A stretch of DNA of 64,000 nucleotides from Thermoflexales bacterium (GCA_019694215.1 JAIBCK010000003.1:1-64000); one strand, 5' to 3'; shown: positions 16,483 through 25,605, counted from the first letter of the stretch. Made by a program: numbers and translations. Notes: generated by a model from the letters alone, not told the origin.

Positions 16483-17499
16483 ATGGAAAAGGAAGATCTG
16501 CTTGCCCTGTACCGTCAGATGGTGTTGATCCGGCAAGTCGAGGATCGCTCGGCGGAGATGTATGGCAAGGCCAAGATCGGTGGATTTCTGCACCTGTACA
16601 ACGGGCAGGAAGCCGTTGCGGTGGGCGCGCTCTCGGCGCTCAATCCCGATGACGACGTGCTGACGACGTATCGCGACCATGGCTATGCGCTGCTGCGCGG
16701 TTGTTCGCCCGAGTCGGTCATGGCCGAGCTGTTTGGGCGTGCTACAGGCACCACTGGCGGCCGCGGTGGCTCGATGCACCTGGCCAATGTCAAGAACCAC
16801 TTCTGGGGCGGGTATGCGATCGTTGGTGCGCACCTGCCATTGGCGGCAGGCCTTGCCTACGCCGCCCAGTATCAGAAGGACGGGCGCGTCGTGCTGTGCG
16901 TGATGGGCGACGGGTCCACCAACATCGGATACTTCCACGCCACCCTGAACTGGGCGCAGCTGTGGAAGCTGCCGGTGATTTTCATGGTGGAAAACAACCG
17001 TTATGCGATGGGCACGCCGCTGGATGTGCACAGCTCGGTCACCGACATCGTACAAAAGGCCGCGGGCTACCGCATGCATGCCGAACAGGTGGACGGCAAC
17101 GACGTCATGGCCGTGCGTGAGGTCATCTGTCGCATGGCGGATCGCGCGCGCGCGGGCGAGGGTCCGTCGCTCGTCGAGGCCGTTACGTATCGCCATCGCG
17201 CGCACTCGATGGCCGACCCGGATGTACAGCGCGCCAAGTCCGAAATCGCCAGCTGGAAGGAGCAGGATCCCATCGAGCGCTTCGCAGAGGAAGTGTTGCT
17301 GCCCAAGGGATACACCCAGGCCGACTTCGACGCGATCGTCCGCGAAGCGGAAGTCGTCGTGCAGAAGGCCGTGGAGTTCGCGGACGCCAGCCCGGAGCCG
17401 GGCCGCGACACGCTCTACGATCACGTGTATGCCACGCCGGTCGCCAACATGCAGGTCGACGGCACGCTGATTGCGCCGCCCACACTTGCGGCCCGCTAG
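16483..17499 (+). CDS. pdhA: Pyruvate dehydrogenase E1 component, alpha subunit
   Basis: The 338-residue E1 alpha binds thiamine diphosphate through GDGSTNIGYFHA (from residue 142) to VENN (169-172). It also carries FLHLYNGQEA and the TTGGRGGSMH loop. With E1 beta it decarboxylates pyruvate, or possibly another 2-oxoacid or acetoin, and reductively acylates E2. The start is placed at ATG 16483 (MEKEDLLALYRQM), the usual N-terminus. The in-frame extension to 16390 lies within the leader and looks non-coding. AGGAG lies 14 nt upstream, farther than ideal. pdhB follows after 9 nt. Confidence 0.93.
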   Translation: MEKEDLLALYRQMVLIRQVEDRSAEMYGKAKIGGFLHLYNGQEAVAVGALSALNPDDDVLTTYRDHGYALLRGCSPESVMAELFGRATGTTGGRGGSMHLANVKNHFWGGYAIVGAHLPLAAGLAYAAQYQKDGRVVLCVMGDGSTNIGYFHATLNWAQLWKLPVIFMVENNRYAMGTPLDVHSSVTDIVQKAAGYRMHAEQVDGNDVMAVREVICRMADRARAGEGPSLVEAVTYRHRAHSMADPDVQRAKSEIASWKEQDPIERFAEEVLLPKGYTQADFDAIVREAEVVVQKAVEFADASPEPGRDTLYDHVYATPVANMQVDGTLIAPPTLAAR

Positions 17500-17508
17500 G
17501 ACGGAGAC

Positions 17509-18492
17509 ATGCCAGAGATTACCTATCGTGAAGCCCTCAAGCGCGCGCTGCGCGAGGAAATGCAGCGCGACCCCCGCGTCGTCGTGTGGGGTGAGGACAT
17601 CGTGCACTACAACAACGGGGGCGCATATGGCGTCACCCAGGGGCTGTCCAAGGAATTCCCCGAGCGCATCCGCGACACGCCCATCGCCGAGGAGGCCATC
17701 GTCGGAATCGGAATCGGCGCGGCCATGGGTGGCATGCGACCGGTGTGCGAGATCATGACGGTCAACTTCACGCTGGTGGCGTGGGACCAGATCGTCAATC
17801 ACGCGGCCAAGCAGTCGCACATGTTCAACGGGCAGATCAAGGTGCCCATCGTCATTCGAACGCCGAATGGCTTCGGGCGCACGGCCTCGACGCACTCGCA
17901 GAACTTTGACAGCTGGTTCGCCTCGATTCCGGGGCTCAAGGTCGTCGCGCCAGCCACGCCGTATGACGCCAAGGGCCTGCTCAAGTCCGCCATTCGCGAT
18001 GACGACCCCGTCATCTTCCTCGAGCACCTGGCGCTGTATGGCACGCGCGGCGAAGTGCCCGAGCAGGAGTATGTCGTTCCGATTGGTGTGTCCGAGCGTA
18101 AGCGCGCCGGCTCGACCCTCACGGTCGTGACCTGGGGGCGCATGACGGTCGAAACGCTCAAGGCCGCGACGACGCTCGCTGCGGAAGGCATCGAGCTGGA
18201 CGTCATTGACCTGCGCACTTTGCGCCCGCTCGACCTCTCCCTCGCCCTCGAATCCATCCGGCGCACCAACCGCGCCATCGTGGTTGAGGAGGGTTGGCGC
18301 GCCGGCGGCCTGGGTGCGGAAATCGCCGCTTCGATCACCGAGAAGGCGTTCAACGATTTGGACGCCCCCGTTGCGCGCGTGGCCGGGCTTGAAGTCCCGA
18401 TGCCGTATGCCAAGAACCTCGAACGCGCCACGCTGCCGTTTGCCGAGGACGTCGTGGCGGCCTGCCGCGCCATGGTGCAGAAGCAGTACTAG
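17509..18492 (+). CDS. pdhB: Pyruvate dehydrogenase E1 component, beta subunit
   Basis: The 327-residue E1 beta has an N-terminal transketolase-like pyrimidine-binding domain, with GVTQGLSKEFPERIRDTPI followed by EEAIVGIGIGAAMGGMRP. The C-terminal domain includes TVVTWGRMTVETL and IDLRTLRPLD. It pairs with PdhA to form the alpha2beta2 E1. It begins 9 nt after pdhA with GGAG just upstream, and E2 follows after 11 nt. The three genes form one operon. Confidence 0.95.
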   Translation: MPEITYREALKRALREEMQRDPRVVVWGEDIVHYNNGGAYGVTQGLSKEFPERIRDTPIAEEAIVGIGIGAAMGGMRPVCEIMTVNFTLVAWDQIVNHAAKQSHMFNGQIKVPIVIRTPNGFGRTASTHSQNFDSWFASIPGLKVVAPATPYDAKGLLKSAIRDDDPVIFLEHLALYGTRGEVPEQEYVVPIGVSERKRAGSTLTVVTWGRMTVETLKAATTLAAEGIELDVIDLRTLRPLDLSLALESIRRTNRAIVVEEGWRAGGLGAEIAASITEKAFNDLDAPVARVAGLEVPMPYAKNLERATLPFAEDVVAACRAMVQKQY

Positions 18493-18503
18493 CCGGAGGA
18501 TGC

Positions 18504-19856
18504 ATGGCGACTGAAATCACGATGCCCCAGATGGGCTTTGACATGACCGAGGGCACGGTCGCGAATTGGCTGAAAGCGTTGGGCGACCCCGTCAAAAAGG
18601 GCGAGCCGATAGCCGAGATCGAGACCGACAAGACGACCATCCAGATCGAGGCCTTCGGCTCCGGCGTGCTGTCCGAGATCCGCGTGGCAGCGGGGACCAA
18701 GGTGCCGGTTGGTTCCGTGATTGGCGTCATCGGTGCGCCGGGTGAGGCCCCCGGGACCGCCGCCGCGCCGGCGGCCAAGCCTGCAGCCGCCCCTGCGCAG
18801 GCTGGCGGGCAAGTTACGCCCGTTGCGCGCCGCATGGCGGAGGAACTGGGCGTGGACCTGTCCACCGTTTCCGGGACGGGTCGTGAGGGTGCCATCACTA
18901 AGGCGGATATCGAGGCCGCGGCGAAGCGTGCGGCAACGCCGGCACCGGCGACGGGTCGCATCGTGGCGTCACCGGCCGCCAAGAGCGTGGCTGCCGCTGC
19001 GGGTGTGGACCTGCGTGCCGTGAAGGGCAGTGGACCCGAGGGCCGCATCATGAAGGCCGATGTCGAGGCCGTCGCGCCCGCTGCGCCGCGCCCGGCCGCT
19101 GTCGCGGCCGCCGCCGCGCCCAGTGCTGCCCTCCCTGCCGCTGTGCCCGCCGCACCGCTGGCAACTGTTGGCGACCAGCGCAAGCCGCTCAGCAAGATGC
19201 GACAGATCATTGCGACGCGCACGCAGCAGAGCAAGGTCAATGCGCCGCACTTCTACATCACGGTCGCGACGGAGATGGATGCCGCGCTCGCGCTGCGCGG
19301 GCAGGTCAACGAGTCGCTCAAGGCCGAGGGCATCAAGGTGTCGGTCAATGACCTCGTCGTCCGCGCGGTGGCGCTTGCCTTGCGCAAGTTCCCGTCGATG
19401 AACGCTTCATTCGCCGGCGATGCCATCGACTATCACGGCGCGATTCACGTCGGCAACGCCGTCGCGCTCGAGAGCGGGTTGATCACCGTGACGGTGCGCG
19501 ATGCGGATGCCAAGTCGCTCAAGCAGATCGCTGTCGAGATGGCCGGCCTCGTGTCGCGCGCCAAGAGCGGCAAGATGCTGCCGGGCGATGCTGGCGGTCA
19601 GACCTTTTCTATCTCCAACCTGGGGATGTATGGCGTCGAGAACTTCGTCGCGATCATCAATGGGCCGGATGCCGGGATCCTGGCGGTCGCGGCCGCTCAA
19701 CCCGAGGCCGTTGTGCGGGACGGGCAAATCGTGATTCGTTCCATCATGCGCATGACGCTGTCCGGTGATCATCGCGTCACGGATGGCGCGCAGGGCGCCG
19801 AGTTCGTGAACGAAATCAAGCGCCTGCTGGAAAATCCGTGGGGGTTGGTTCTGTAG
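18504..19856 (+). CDS. pdhC: Dihydrolipoamide acyltransferase (E2) with two peripheral subunit-binding domains
   Basis: The 450-residue E2 has one lipoyl domain (about 1-78, lipoyl Lys K43 in ETDKTT). Two peripheral subunit-binding domains follow in tandem, at about 104-140 (TPVARRMAEELGVDLS, then GREGAITKADI) and about 154-190 (VASPAAKSVAAAAGVDL, then GPEGRIMKADV). The C-terminal catalytic domain (about 220-450) has the active-site motif DHRVTDG with H423 and D427. Ala/Pro linkers separate the domains. It transfers the acyl group to CoA. No E3 (dihydrolipoamide dehydrogenase) gene is adjacent. The two tandem binding domains are unusual, since one is the norm. Confidence 0.93.
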   Translation: MATEITMPQMGFDMTEGTVANWLKALGDPVKKGEPIAEIETDKTTIQIEAFGSGVLSEIRVAAGTKVPVGSVIGVIGAPGEAPGTAAAPAAKPAAAPAQAGGQVTPVARRMAEELGVDLSTVSGTGREGAITKADIEAAAKRAATPAPATGRIVASPAAKSVAAAAGVDLRAVKGSGPEGRIMKADVEAVAPAAPRPAAVAAAAAPSAALPAAVPAAPLATVGDQRKPLSKMRQIIATRTQQSKVNAPHFYITVATEMDAALALRGQVNESLKAEGIKVSVNDLVVRAVALALRKFPSMNASFAGDAIDYHGAIHVGNAVALESGLITVTVRDADAKSLKQIAVEMAGLVSRAKSGKMLPGDAGGQTFSISNLGMYGVENFVAIINGPDAGILAVAAAQPEAVVRDGQIVIRSIMRMTLSGDHRVTDGAQGAEFVNEIKRLLENPWGLVL

Positions 19857-19857
19857 C

Positions 19858-20742
19858 GTGATCGGCGCTGGCAGGCGCACGCTGCGGCGCCTGGGCCCCT
19901 TTCTTTCTCTGCTCACGCTGGTGGCCTGCGCGGGGAATGGGACGTCCACCGTGACGCCCGCCCCGCGCGCCACGGCGTCGCCGACCGTGCGCCCGCCGCA
20001 GACCGCCACTTTGGCCCCTGCGCGCACGCCGACGCCCACGGCCAGTGCCCCGCACGTCATCGCCCCGGGCATCGAGGTGTTTGAGGTTCAGGCCCCGTCG
20101 GGGAGCAGCGAGCTGGTCGAGGTGTTTGTGGTCGCCCGGATCGACCCGGCAAAGGCGACCATCTCAGTGCGTTATGCACCAACGGCGACGCGCACCGTCG
20201 CGGGCTGGCGCGATGATCTGTCGGCGGATGTCGCCGCAAATGCCGGCTACTTCACGCCCGAAAACACGGCCATCGGGCTGGTCGTTGCCAACGGCGTGGT
20301 CAGCGGGCGCACGCTGCTGGGCTATGGCGGCTTGTTCACCGTGCGCGCCGGCCCTCCCCAAACCGTTGCGCTGCAGTGGCTGAAGGAAAAGCCCTACGTC
20401 GCCGACCGGCGCATCACGCAGGCAGTCGAGTCCTTCCCGATGCTGGTGCGGGGCGGCAAGGTCGTGGATGGCATTGCCGATGACGGCGACCGCAACCGGC
20501 GCACCTTTCTCGCCGTGGACCGCTCCGGGCGACTGCTGCTCGGCGTGTCGCGCTTCAATTTTCTGACCCTGCGTGACCTCGCCGCTGCACTGGCAAAAGA
20601 CCCGGCCATGGCCATCGATGCTGCGCTCAACCTCGACGGCGGCGCGTCGAGCGGGCTCGCGCTCGGCGGGGCGGGGGCGGCGCTCTCACTTGACTCGTTC
20701 GTCGAGGTGCCGACCATCATCGCGATCAAGTCCAGGCCGTAG
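19858..20742 (+). CDS. Phosphodiester glycosidase (NAGPA-domain) lipoprotein
   Basis: This is a 294-residue predicted lipoprotein with the lipobox LVAC (C24), a Pro/Thr/Ala-rich linker (about 30-63) and a NAGPA-type phosphodiester glycosidase domain (about 68-294). Family hallmarks are ANAGYF near residue 127 and NLDGGASSGLAL near 262. Such enzymes cleave phosphodiester-linked sugars, for example in polymer or wall turnover. GTG 19858 is used because it gives the signal peptide directly and lies 1 nt after the pdhC stop. That spacing implies co-transcription with the dehydrogenase genes, although no functional link is obvious. Confidence 0.82.
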   Translation: MIGAGRRTLRRLGPFLSLLTLVACAGNGTSTVTPAPRATASPTVRPPQTATLAPARTPTPTASAPHVIAPGIEVFEVQAPSGSSELVEVFVVARIDPAKATISVRYAPTATRTVAGWRDDLSADVAANAGYFTPENTAIGLVVANGVVSGRTLLGYGGLFTVRAGPPQTVALQWLKEKPYVADRRITQAVESFPMLVRGGKVVDGIADDGDRNRRTFLAVDRSGRLLLGVSRFNFLTLRDLAAALAKDPAMAIDAALNLDGGASSGLALGGAGAALSLDSFVEVPTIIAIKSRP

Positions 20743-20783
20743 TCAGCAGGCACCGGTCACCCTCACTCTGCGAGGTGGGGGAG

Positions 20784-20789
20784 TAATAT
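20784..20789 (+). promoter_or_regulatory. -10 element for the transaldolase gene
   Basis: TAATAT is followed by 7 nt and then ATG 20797, with no Shine-Dalgarno site. A leaderless mRNA is likely. Confidence 0.5.
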
Positions 20790-20796
20790 TCATCCC

Positions 20797-21879
20797 ATGA
20801 GCGCAACCCCAAACGGCCCCCTGCACCAGATGGCGTCGGAGACGCCGACCCAGTATCTTAATGACTCCTGTTCGGTCGAAGAGCTGACCTACGCCATTGC
20901 GCGTGGCGCGATCGGCGCGACCAGCAACCCCGTCATCGTCGGCAATGTCTTGAAGAAGGAGATGCCGTTGTGGCGCGAGCGCATCGCGGCGACCGTGGCG
21001 CAGAACCCGGGCTGGAGCGAGAGCCGCGTGGCCTGGGCGATCTATCAGGCCCTCGCGCTGGAGGGTGCGCGCCTGCTCCTGCCGGTGTATGAGCGCAGTG
21101 GCGGCAAGCTCGGTCGCCTGTCGATCCAGGTCGACCCGGCGGCATACAACGATCGAAATGCCATCCTGAATCAGGCCACGTATTTTGCCGGCCTGGCCCC
21201 CAACATGCAGGTCAAGGTGCCGGCCACGAGCGCGGGGATCAGCGCCGTCGAGGAGCTGACGTTCCGCGGCGTCAACGTGAACGTGACGGTGAGCTTCTGC
21301 GTGCCACAGGTGCTGGCCATCGGCGATGCCGTCGAGCGTGGCTTGCAACGACGCGAGGCGGCCGGCCTTGACGTCGCGCACATGACGCCCTACGCGACCA
21401 TGATGGTGGGCAGACTCGACGACTGGATGAAGGTCCAGGTCAAGAAGGGCGCCATCGAAATCCCGCCCGAGTATCTGGAATGGGCAGGGGTGGCGTGCTT
21501 CAAGAAGGCCTACCGCGTCTATCAGCGCCTGGGCTATCGCACCACGCTGTTGTCGGCCGCCTATCGCAACACGCTGCACTGGACGGAGTTCGTCGGTGGC
21601 AAAGTTGCCCTCACCATCCCGTATGACTGGCAGCTCAAGTACAACGCCAGCGGCATCACGCCGAATAACGGACAGATGGATGCACCGGTTGATCCGGCCA
21701 TCCTTTCCGCGCTCACCGCACAGGTGCCGGACTTCAAGCGCGCGTATGCCGAGCAGGGCCTGTCGCTGACGGACTTCGACACTTTTGGCCCGACCGTTCG
21801 CACGCTGCGCAGCTTCATCGAGGCCTGGCACACCTTTGTCGGGATGATCCGGGAGTTCATGCTCCCGAACCCGGACTAG
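20797..21879 (+). CDS. tal: Transaldolase
   Basis: The 360-residue transaldolase belongs to the longer class. It has the N-terminal GAIGATSNPVIVGN segment and the Schiff-base lysine K140 in MQVKVPATSAG. The downstream VNVTVSFCVPQ motif is also present. It moves a dihydroxyacetone unit between sedoheptulose-7-phosphate and glyceraldehyde-3-phosphate in the pentose phosphate pathway. No other pentose-phosphate genes adjoin it. Its TAG stop shares CTAG with the stop of convergent nadD. Confidence 0.93.
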   Translation: MSATPNGPLHQMASETPTQYLNDSCSVEELTYAIARGAIGATSNPVIVGNVLKKEMPLWRERIAATVAQNPGWSESRVAWAIYQALALEGARLLLPVYERSGGKLGRLSIQVDPAAYNDRNAILNQATYFAGLAPNMQVKVPATSAGISAVEELTFRGVNVNVTVSFCVPQVLAIGDAVERGLQRREAAGLDVAHMTPYATMMVGRLDDWMKVQVKKGAIEIPPEYLEWAGVACFKKAYRVYQRLGYRTTLLSAAYRNTLHWTEFVGGKVALTIPYDWQLKYNASGITPNNGQMDAPVDPAILSALTAQVPDFKRAYAEQGLSLTDFDTFGPTVRTLRSFIEAWHTFVGMIREFMLPNPD

Positions 21880-22478
21880 CCGCCCGTGGGCGCCTCATAC
21901 AGCTGTCGGGCGCGGATGTACTCGGCGACCTCGCGCGTGACGGTGTAGCGCAGGGGCAGGCCCATGCGCGCCCGGCGTTGCAGGTCGTTGGAGGCAAGGT
22001 CGGTGAGCGGCGTGTCCACCCACACCAGATCGGCGCCGATGCCGGGCAACACCGCTTCCAACGCCTCGAGGTCGGGCCGATAGCGCGGCCGATGCGCCAC
22101 CGCGATCTTGACCATTTCGAGGATGCGACGCGGCTGCTGCCAGCGCGGCAAGTCGATCAGCGCGTCCGCGCCGATGATGAAGACAAAGGTGTGTTCGGGG
22201 TGGCGTGCCAGCAGCGCCTCGAACAGGTGCACGGTGTAGTGGGGCGGGGGGCGCTCGACGTCGACCAGACACAGCTCGAACGCGGGGTTGTCCGCGATGG
22301 CGAGCCGGGTCATCGCCACCCGGTCTTCAGCTGAGGTCGACCCCGTCTTGTGTGGAGGCTGCCCAACGGGCGTAAACCAAATCCGATCCAGACCGAGCTG
22401 CGCCCGGGCCTGATCGGCGATGGTCAGGTGTCCGACATGCGGAGGATCAAAGGTGCCGCCGAGGACGCCGATCCGCAT
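21876..22478 (-). CDS. nadD: Nicotinate-nucleotide adenylyltransferase
   Basis: The 200-residue nucleotidyltransferase carries the signature GGTFDPPHVGH at its N-terminus, PPHKTG in the substrate loop, FIIGADAL, and a C-terminal LRYTVTREVAEYI. It adenylylates nicotinate mononucleotide in NAD synthesis. It starts 3 nt after the obgE stop on the same strand, a neighbour pairing common in bacteria, so the two are co-transcribed. It converges on tal with a 4-nt overlap. Confidence 0.95.
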   Translation of the reverse strand: MRIGVLGGTFDPPHVGHLTIADQARAQLGLDRIWFTPVGQPPHKTGSTSAEDRVAMTRLAIADNPAFELCLVDVERPPPHYTVHLFEALLARHPEHTFVFIIGADALIDLPRWQQPRRILEMVKIAVAHRPRYRPDLEALEAVLPGIGADLVWVDTPLTDLASNDLQRRARMGLPLRYTVTREVAEYIRARQLYEAPTGG

Positions 22479-22481
22479 GCG

Positions 22482-23759
22482 CTAGTCGCCCCACTCGAGC
22501 TCGTACTCGCCGATATACACCGTGTCGCCACGCGAGATCCCCTCGCGTTCAAGGGCCGGCCCGACGCCACTGCGTTCGAGCGCGCGCTGGAAGCGCTGGA
22601 TCGATTCGTCGAGGTCCCAGCGGGTGATCTCCGCGCGTTGCTCAAGATACGGGCTGATCACCCGGTAGCCGCCGCCCTCGCGCCGAATCTCAAAGCCGTC
22701 GTCCGGTGCTTCACCGGCGGTGAGGGTGGGGATGACCGGGGCCTCCTCGACGCGGGGCAGGCTGTCCACCATCCGGGCAGCCGCGCCCAGCAGCTCACGC
22801 ACGCCCTTGTGGCTGGCGGATGAAATGCCCATCACCACCTGCGGCTCGCCCTCCATGGCCGGCACTTGGATGTCGCGGCCGAACAGCTCGAGTGCGGCCT
22901 GCGCGTCGGGCAGATCCATCTTGGTCATCGCCACGATCTGCGGCTTGTCGGCGAGGCCATGCCCAAAGGCGGCCAGCTCGCCGTTGATCGTCCGATAGTC
23001 GGCGACCGGGTCTTCGCTCAGCCCATCGATCAGGTGGATCAGCACCCGCGTGCGCTCGATGTGGCGCAGAAACTCGTGGCCGAGTCCCTTGCCCTGGCTC
23101 GCTCCTTCGATTAAGCCGGGGATATCGGCGAGCACGAGCGTGCGGCTGTCACCCAGATCTGCGACGCCGAGGTTGGGTTGCAGCGTTGTGAAAGGGTAGT
23201 TGGCGATCTTGGGGGTGGCCGCCGTCAACGACGCGAGCAGCGTGCTCTTGCCGGCATTGGGAAGGCCGACGATGCCGACGTCGGCGATGAGCTTGAGCTC
23301 GAGGCGCAGGGGGCGCGACTCGCCCGGGGTGCCGTTTTCGGCGTGGTTGGGGGCCTGGTTGGTCGAAGAGGCGAACATGGCGTTGCCGCGTCCGCCCCGG
23401 CCGCCCTTGGCCACGATGAGCTGTTGCTCGTCCGCGGTGATGTCGCCCAGCACCCCGCCGTTGTCGGCGTCGATGATGACGGTGCCCAGCGGTACCGCGA
23501 TGTAAACGGGTTTGCCTGATCGGCCGGTCCAGTTCTTGCCACGGCCCGCCGCGCCATCCGGCGCGATGAAACGGCGCTGATACTGGAAGTTGAGCAGCGT
23601 ATTGAGGTGGCGATTCCCGACGACGATGACATCGCCGCCTTTGCCGCCGTTGCCGCCGTCCGGGCCGCCCATCGGCGTCATCGCCTCGCGGCGCCAGCTG
23701 ACCACGCCATCGCCGCCGCGGCCGGCCTTTACATCGATCTGAGCTTCATCATAGAACAT
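22482..23759 (-). CDS. obgE: GTPase Obg (CgtA)
   Basis: The 425-residue Obg GTPase has the Gly-rich N-terminal Obg fold (about 1-158). The G domain follows, with GLPNAGKST at about 165-173 and ADIPGLIEGASQGKGLG around 211-227. A C-terminal OCT domain (about 345-425) ends in YIGEYELEWGD. Obg acts in large ribosomal subunit maturation and stress control. The start lies 8 nt after a minus-strand TATGCT without a Shine-Dalgarno site. nadD follows after 3 nt. Confidence 0.96.
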   Translation of the reverse strand: MFYDEAQIDVKAGRGGDGVVSWRREAMTPMGGPDGGNGGKGGDVIVVGNRHLNTLLNFQYQRRFIAPDGAAGRGKNWTGRSGKPVYIAVPLGTVIIDADNGGVLGDITADEQQLIVAKGGRGGRGNAMFASSTNQAPNHAENGTPGESRPLRLELKLIADVGIVGLPNAGKSTLLASLTAATPKIANYPFTTLQPNLGVADLGDSRTLVLADIPGLIEGASQGKGLGHEFLRHIERTRVLIHLIDGLSEDPVADYRTINGELAAFGHGLADKPQIVAMTKMDLPDAQAALELFGRDIQVPAMEGEPQVVMGISSASHKGVRELLGAAARMVDSLPRVEEAPVIPTLTAGEAPDDGFEIRREGGGYRVISPYLEQRAEITRWDLDESIQRFQRALERSGVGPALEREGISRGDTVYIGEYELEWGD

Positions 23760-23767
23760 GGCGACAG

Positions 23768-23773
23768 AGCATA
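23768..23773 (-). promoter_or_regulatory. Possible -10 element for obgE
   Basis: The minus strand reads TATGCT with 8 nt to the obgE start codon. The match to consensus is weaker than for its neighbours. The divergent -10 of the subtilase gene lies 11 bp away. Confidence 0.35.
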
Positions 23774-23784
23774 CACTACGCGGC

Positions 23785-23790
23785 TACAAT
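23785..23790 (+). promoter_or_regulatory. -10 element for the subtilase gene
   Basis: TACAAT is followed by 8 nt and then ATG 23799. There is no Shine-Dalgarno site, so a leaderless message is likely. Confidence 0.5.
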
Positions 23791-23798
23791 CCGCGCCA

Positions 23799-25601
23799 AT
23801 GATCCACCCCAACGTCGCCCTTCTCCTTGCCCTGGTGCTCGCGCTCGCCGTCCCGGGTTCCGCGCTGACTCCTTCGGTGGTTGGCCAGCCCGCGGCACCG
23901 CCTGCCGCGCCGCCCCAGGGGGTTGCTGCCCGCGTTTGGTCGGAGACCGAGGCCGGTGGCAGCGCGGAACTCCTCATCTTGCTGACGGACCAGGCGGACC
24001 TGCGCGGTGCCTCGCGTTTCGCGACGCGGGTGGAGAAGACACGTTATGTCGTTCAGCAGTTGCGCGACGTCGCAGCGCGCACGCAACCGCCCGTCCTGTC
24101 CGTCATCGAGAAGGCGGGCGCGCCGGCGCGTGGCTTCTACATCGTCAATGCCATTCAGACGCAAGGCGATCGCGCGTTGGTCACGGCGCTCGCCGCGCGG
24201 CGCGACGTGCGCGCCATCCTGGCGAACCCGCACACGGCAAATGCATTGCCCCAGCCCGAACGGCCCATCGCGCCCGATCTGCCGGAGGCGCCATCTGCGA
24301 TCGAACTTGGGCTGACCTATGTCGGGGCGCCGCTGGTCTGGGCGATGGGCTACACGGGCACGGGCATTGTCGCGGGGGGTCAGGATACGGGCTACCAGTG
24401 GAACCATCCCGCGTTGATCGGGGCGTACCGCGGCTGGGACGCTGCCTCGGCCTCGCATGATTACAACTGGCATGACGCCATTCACAGCAGCACCGGCGCC
24501 TGTCCGGGCAACTCTGCCGCACCCTGTGACGACCACGGCCACGGCACGCACACAATGGGCACGGTGGCGGGCTGGGATGGCGCGAGCAACCAGATTGGCA
24601 TGGCCCCTGGCGCAAAGTGGATCGCATGTCGAAACATGGACCAGGGGTGGGGCAGTCCGGCCACCTACCTCGAGTGCTTTGAGTTCTTTCTCGCGCCGTA
24701 TCCCGTGGGCGGAACGCCGGCACAGGGCGATCCTGACCTTTCGCCCGACGTGACGAACAACTCCTGGGGTTGTCCGCCGGCCGAGGGCTGTGACCTGAAC
24801 ATCTGGGATCCGACCGTGATGCGGCTGGCCATCGAGGCATCGCGCGCCGCCGGAATCATGACGGTGGCGTCCGCCGGCAACTCGGGCTCGGCCTGCACAA
24901 CGGTGAATGAGCCCATTGCCATGTTTGATGCGGTCTATTCCGTCGGTGCCTTCAGCGCCTCGACAGGCAACCTTGCCTCATTCTCCAGCCGCGGGCCGGT
25001 GGCCATCGACGGCAGCAATCGCATGAAGCCGGACATCACAGCGCCCGGCGTCAGCGTGCGCTCGGCCTATCCGGGCAACAGCTACGCCTCGATGAGCGGC
25101 ACTTCGATGGCCGGTCCGCACGTGGCCGGAGCCGTCGCGCTGCTCTGGTCGGCGCAACCCCTGATCAAGGGCCAGATCGATTTCACCGAGGACGTGCTCA
25201 ATCAGACGGCCACGCATGTCAGCGTTTCGGCGACCTGTTCGAGCGATGGCTGGCCCAACAACGTGTATGGCTATGGTCGGTTGAACATCGCCGCGGCCGT
25301 GTCGGCCGTGCCCACGGGAACGGCCGTTATCACGGGCGTGGTGACGGTTGCATCGGGGCAGCCACTGTCCGACGTCCTTGTCAGCGCGGTCTATCAGACC
25401 GCAACCCTGCAGTTTCCGGCCGCAACCGATGCGACGGGCACGTACACGTTGACGGTGATCCCCGGCACCTACACGGTGACGGCGAGCAGCGCCTATTACG
25501 GCGCGCTAAGCGTGCCCGGGCTTGGGCTCGCCGACGCGGATGCCGTTCGCCAGGACTTCACCTTCAACCTGCGCACCTGGCTCCCGCGGGTGTTCCGATA
25601 G
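23799..25601 (+). CDS. Secreted S8 (subtilisin-like) serine protease with C-terminal WLPRVFR tail
   Basis: The 600-residue protein has a signal peptide (about 1-22), a propeptide-like region (about 45-150) and a subtilase domain (about 165-500). The catalytic triad is D196 (GGQDTGYQW), H248 (DHGHGTH) and S436 (SGTSMAGPH), with an oxyanion Asn in TNNSWG. A carboxypeptidase-regulatory-like beta domain (about 505-590) follows, and the protein ends in TWLPRVFR. That tail resembles the ends of the two large secreted proteins at 44383-50296. It should be an extracellular or surface-bound endoprotease. Start ATG 23799 lies 8 nt after TACAAT. Confidence 0.92.
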   Translation: MIHPNVALLLALVLALAVPGSALTPSVVGQPAAPPAAPPQGVAARVWSETEAGGSAELLILLTDQADLRGASRFATRVEKTRYVVQQLRDVAARTQPPVLSVIEKAGAPARGFYIVNAIQTQGDRALVTALAARRDVRAILANPHTANALPQPERPIAPDLPEAPSAIELGLTYVGAPLVWAMGYTGTGIVAGGQDTGYQWNHPALIGAYRGWDAASASHDYNWHDAIHSSTGACPGNSAAPCDDHGHGTHTMGTVAGWDGASNQIGMAPGAKWIACRNMDQGWGSPATYLECFEFFLAPYPVGGTPAQGDPDLSPDVTNNSWGCPPAEGCDLNIWDPTVMRLAIEASRAAGIMTVASAGNSGSACTTVNEPIAMFDAVYSVGAFSASTGNLASFSSRGPVAIDGSNRMKPDITAPGVSVRSAYPGNSYASMSGTSMAGPHVAGAVALLWSAQPLIKGQIDFTEDVLNQTATHVSVSATCSSDGWPNNVYGYGRLNIAAAVSAVPTGTAVITGVVTVASGQPLSDVLVSAVYQTATLQFPAATDATGTYTLTVIPGTYTVTASSAYYGALSVPGLGLADADAVRQDFTFNLRTWLPRVFR

Positions 25602-25605
25602 GGCA

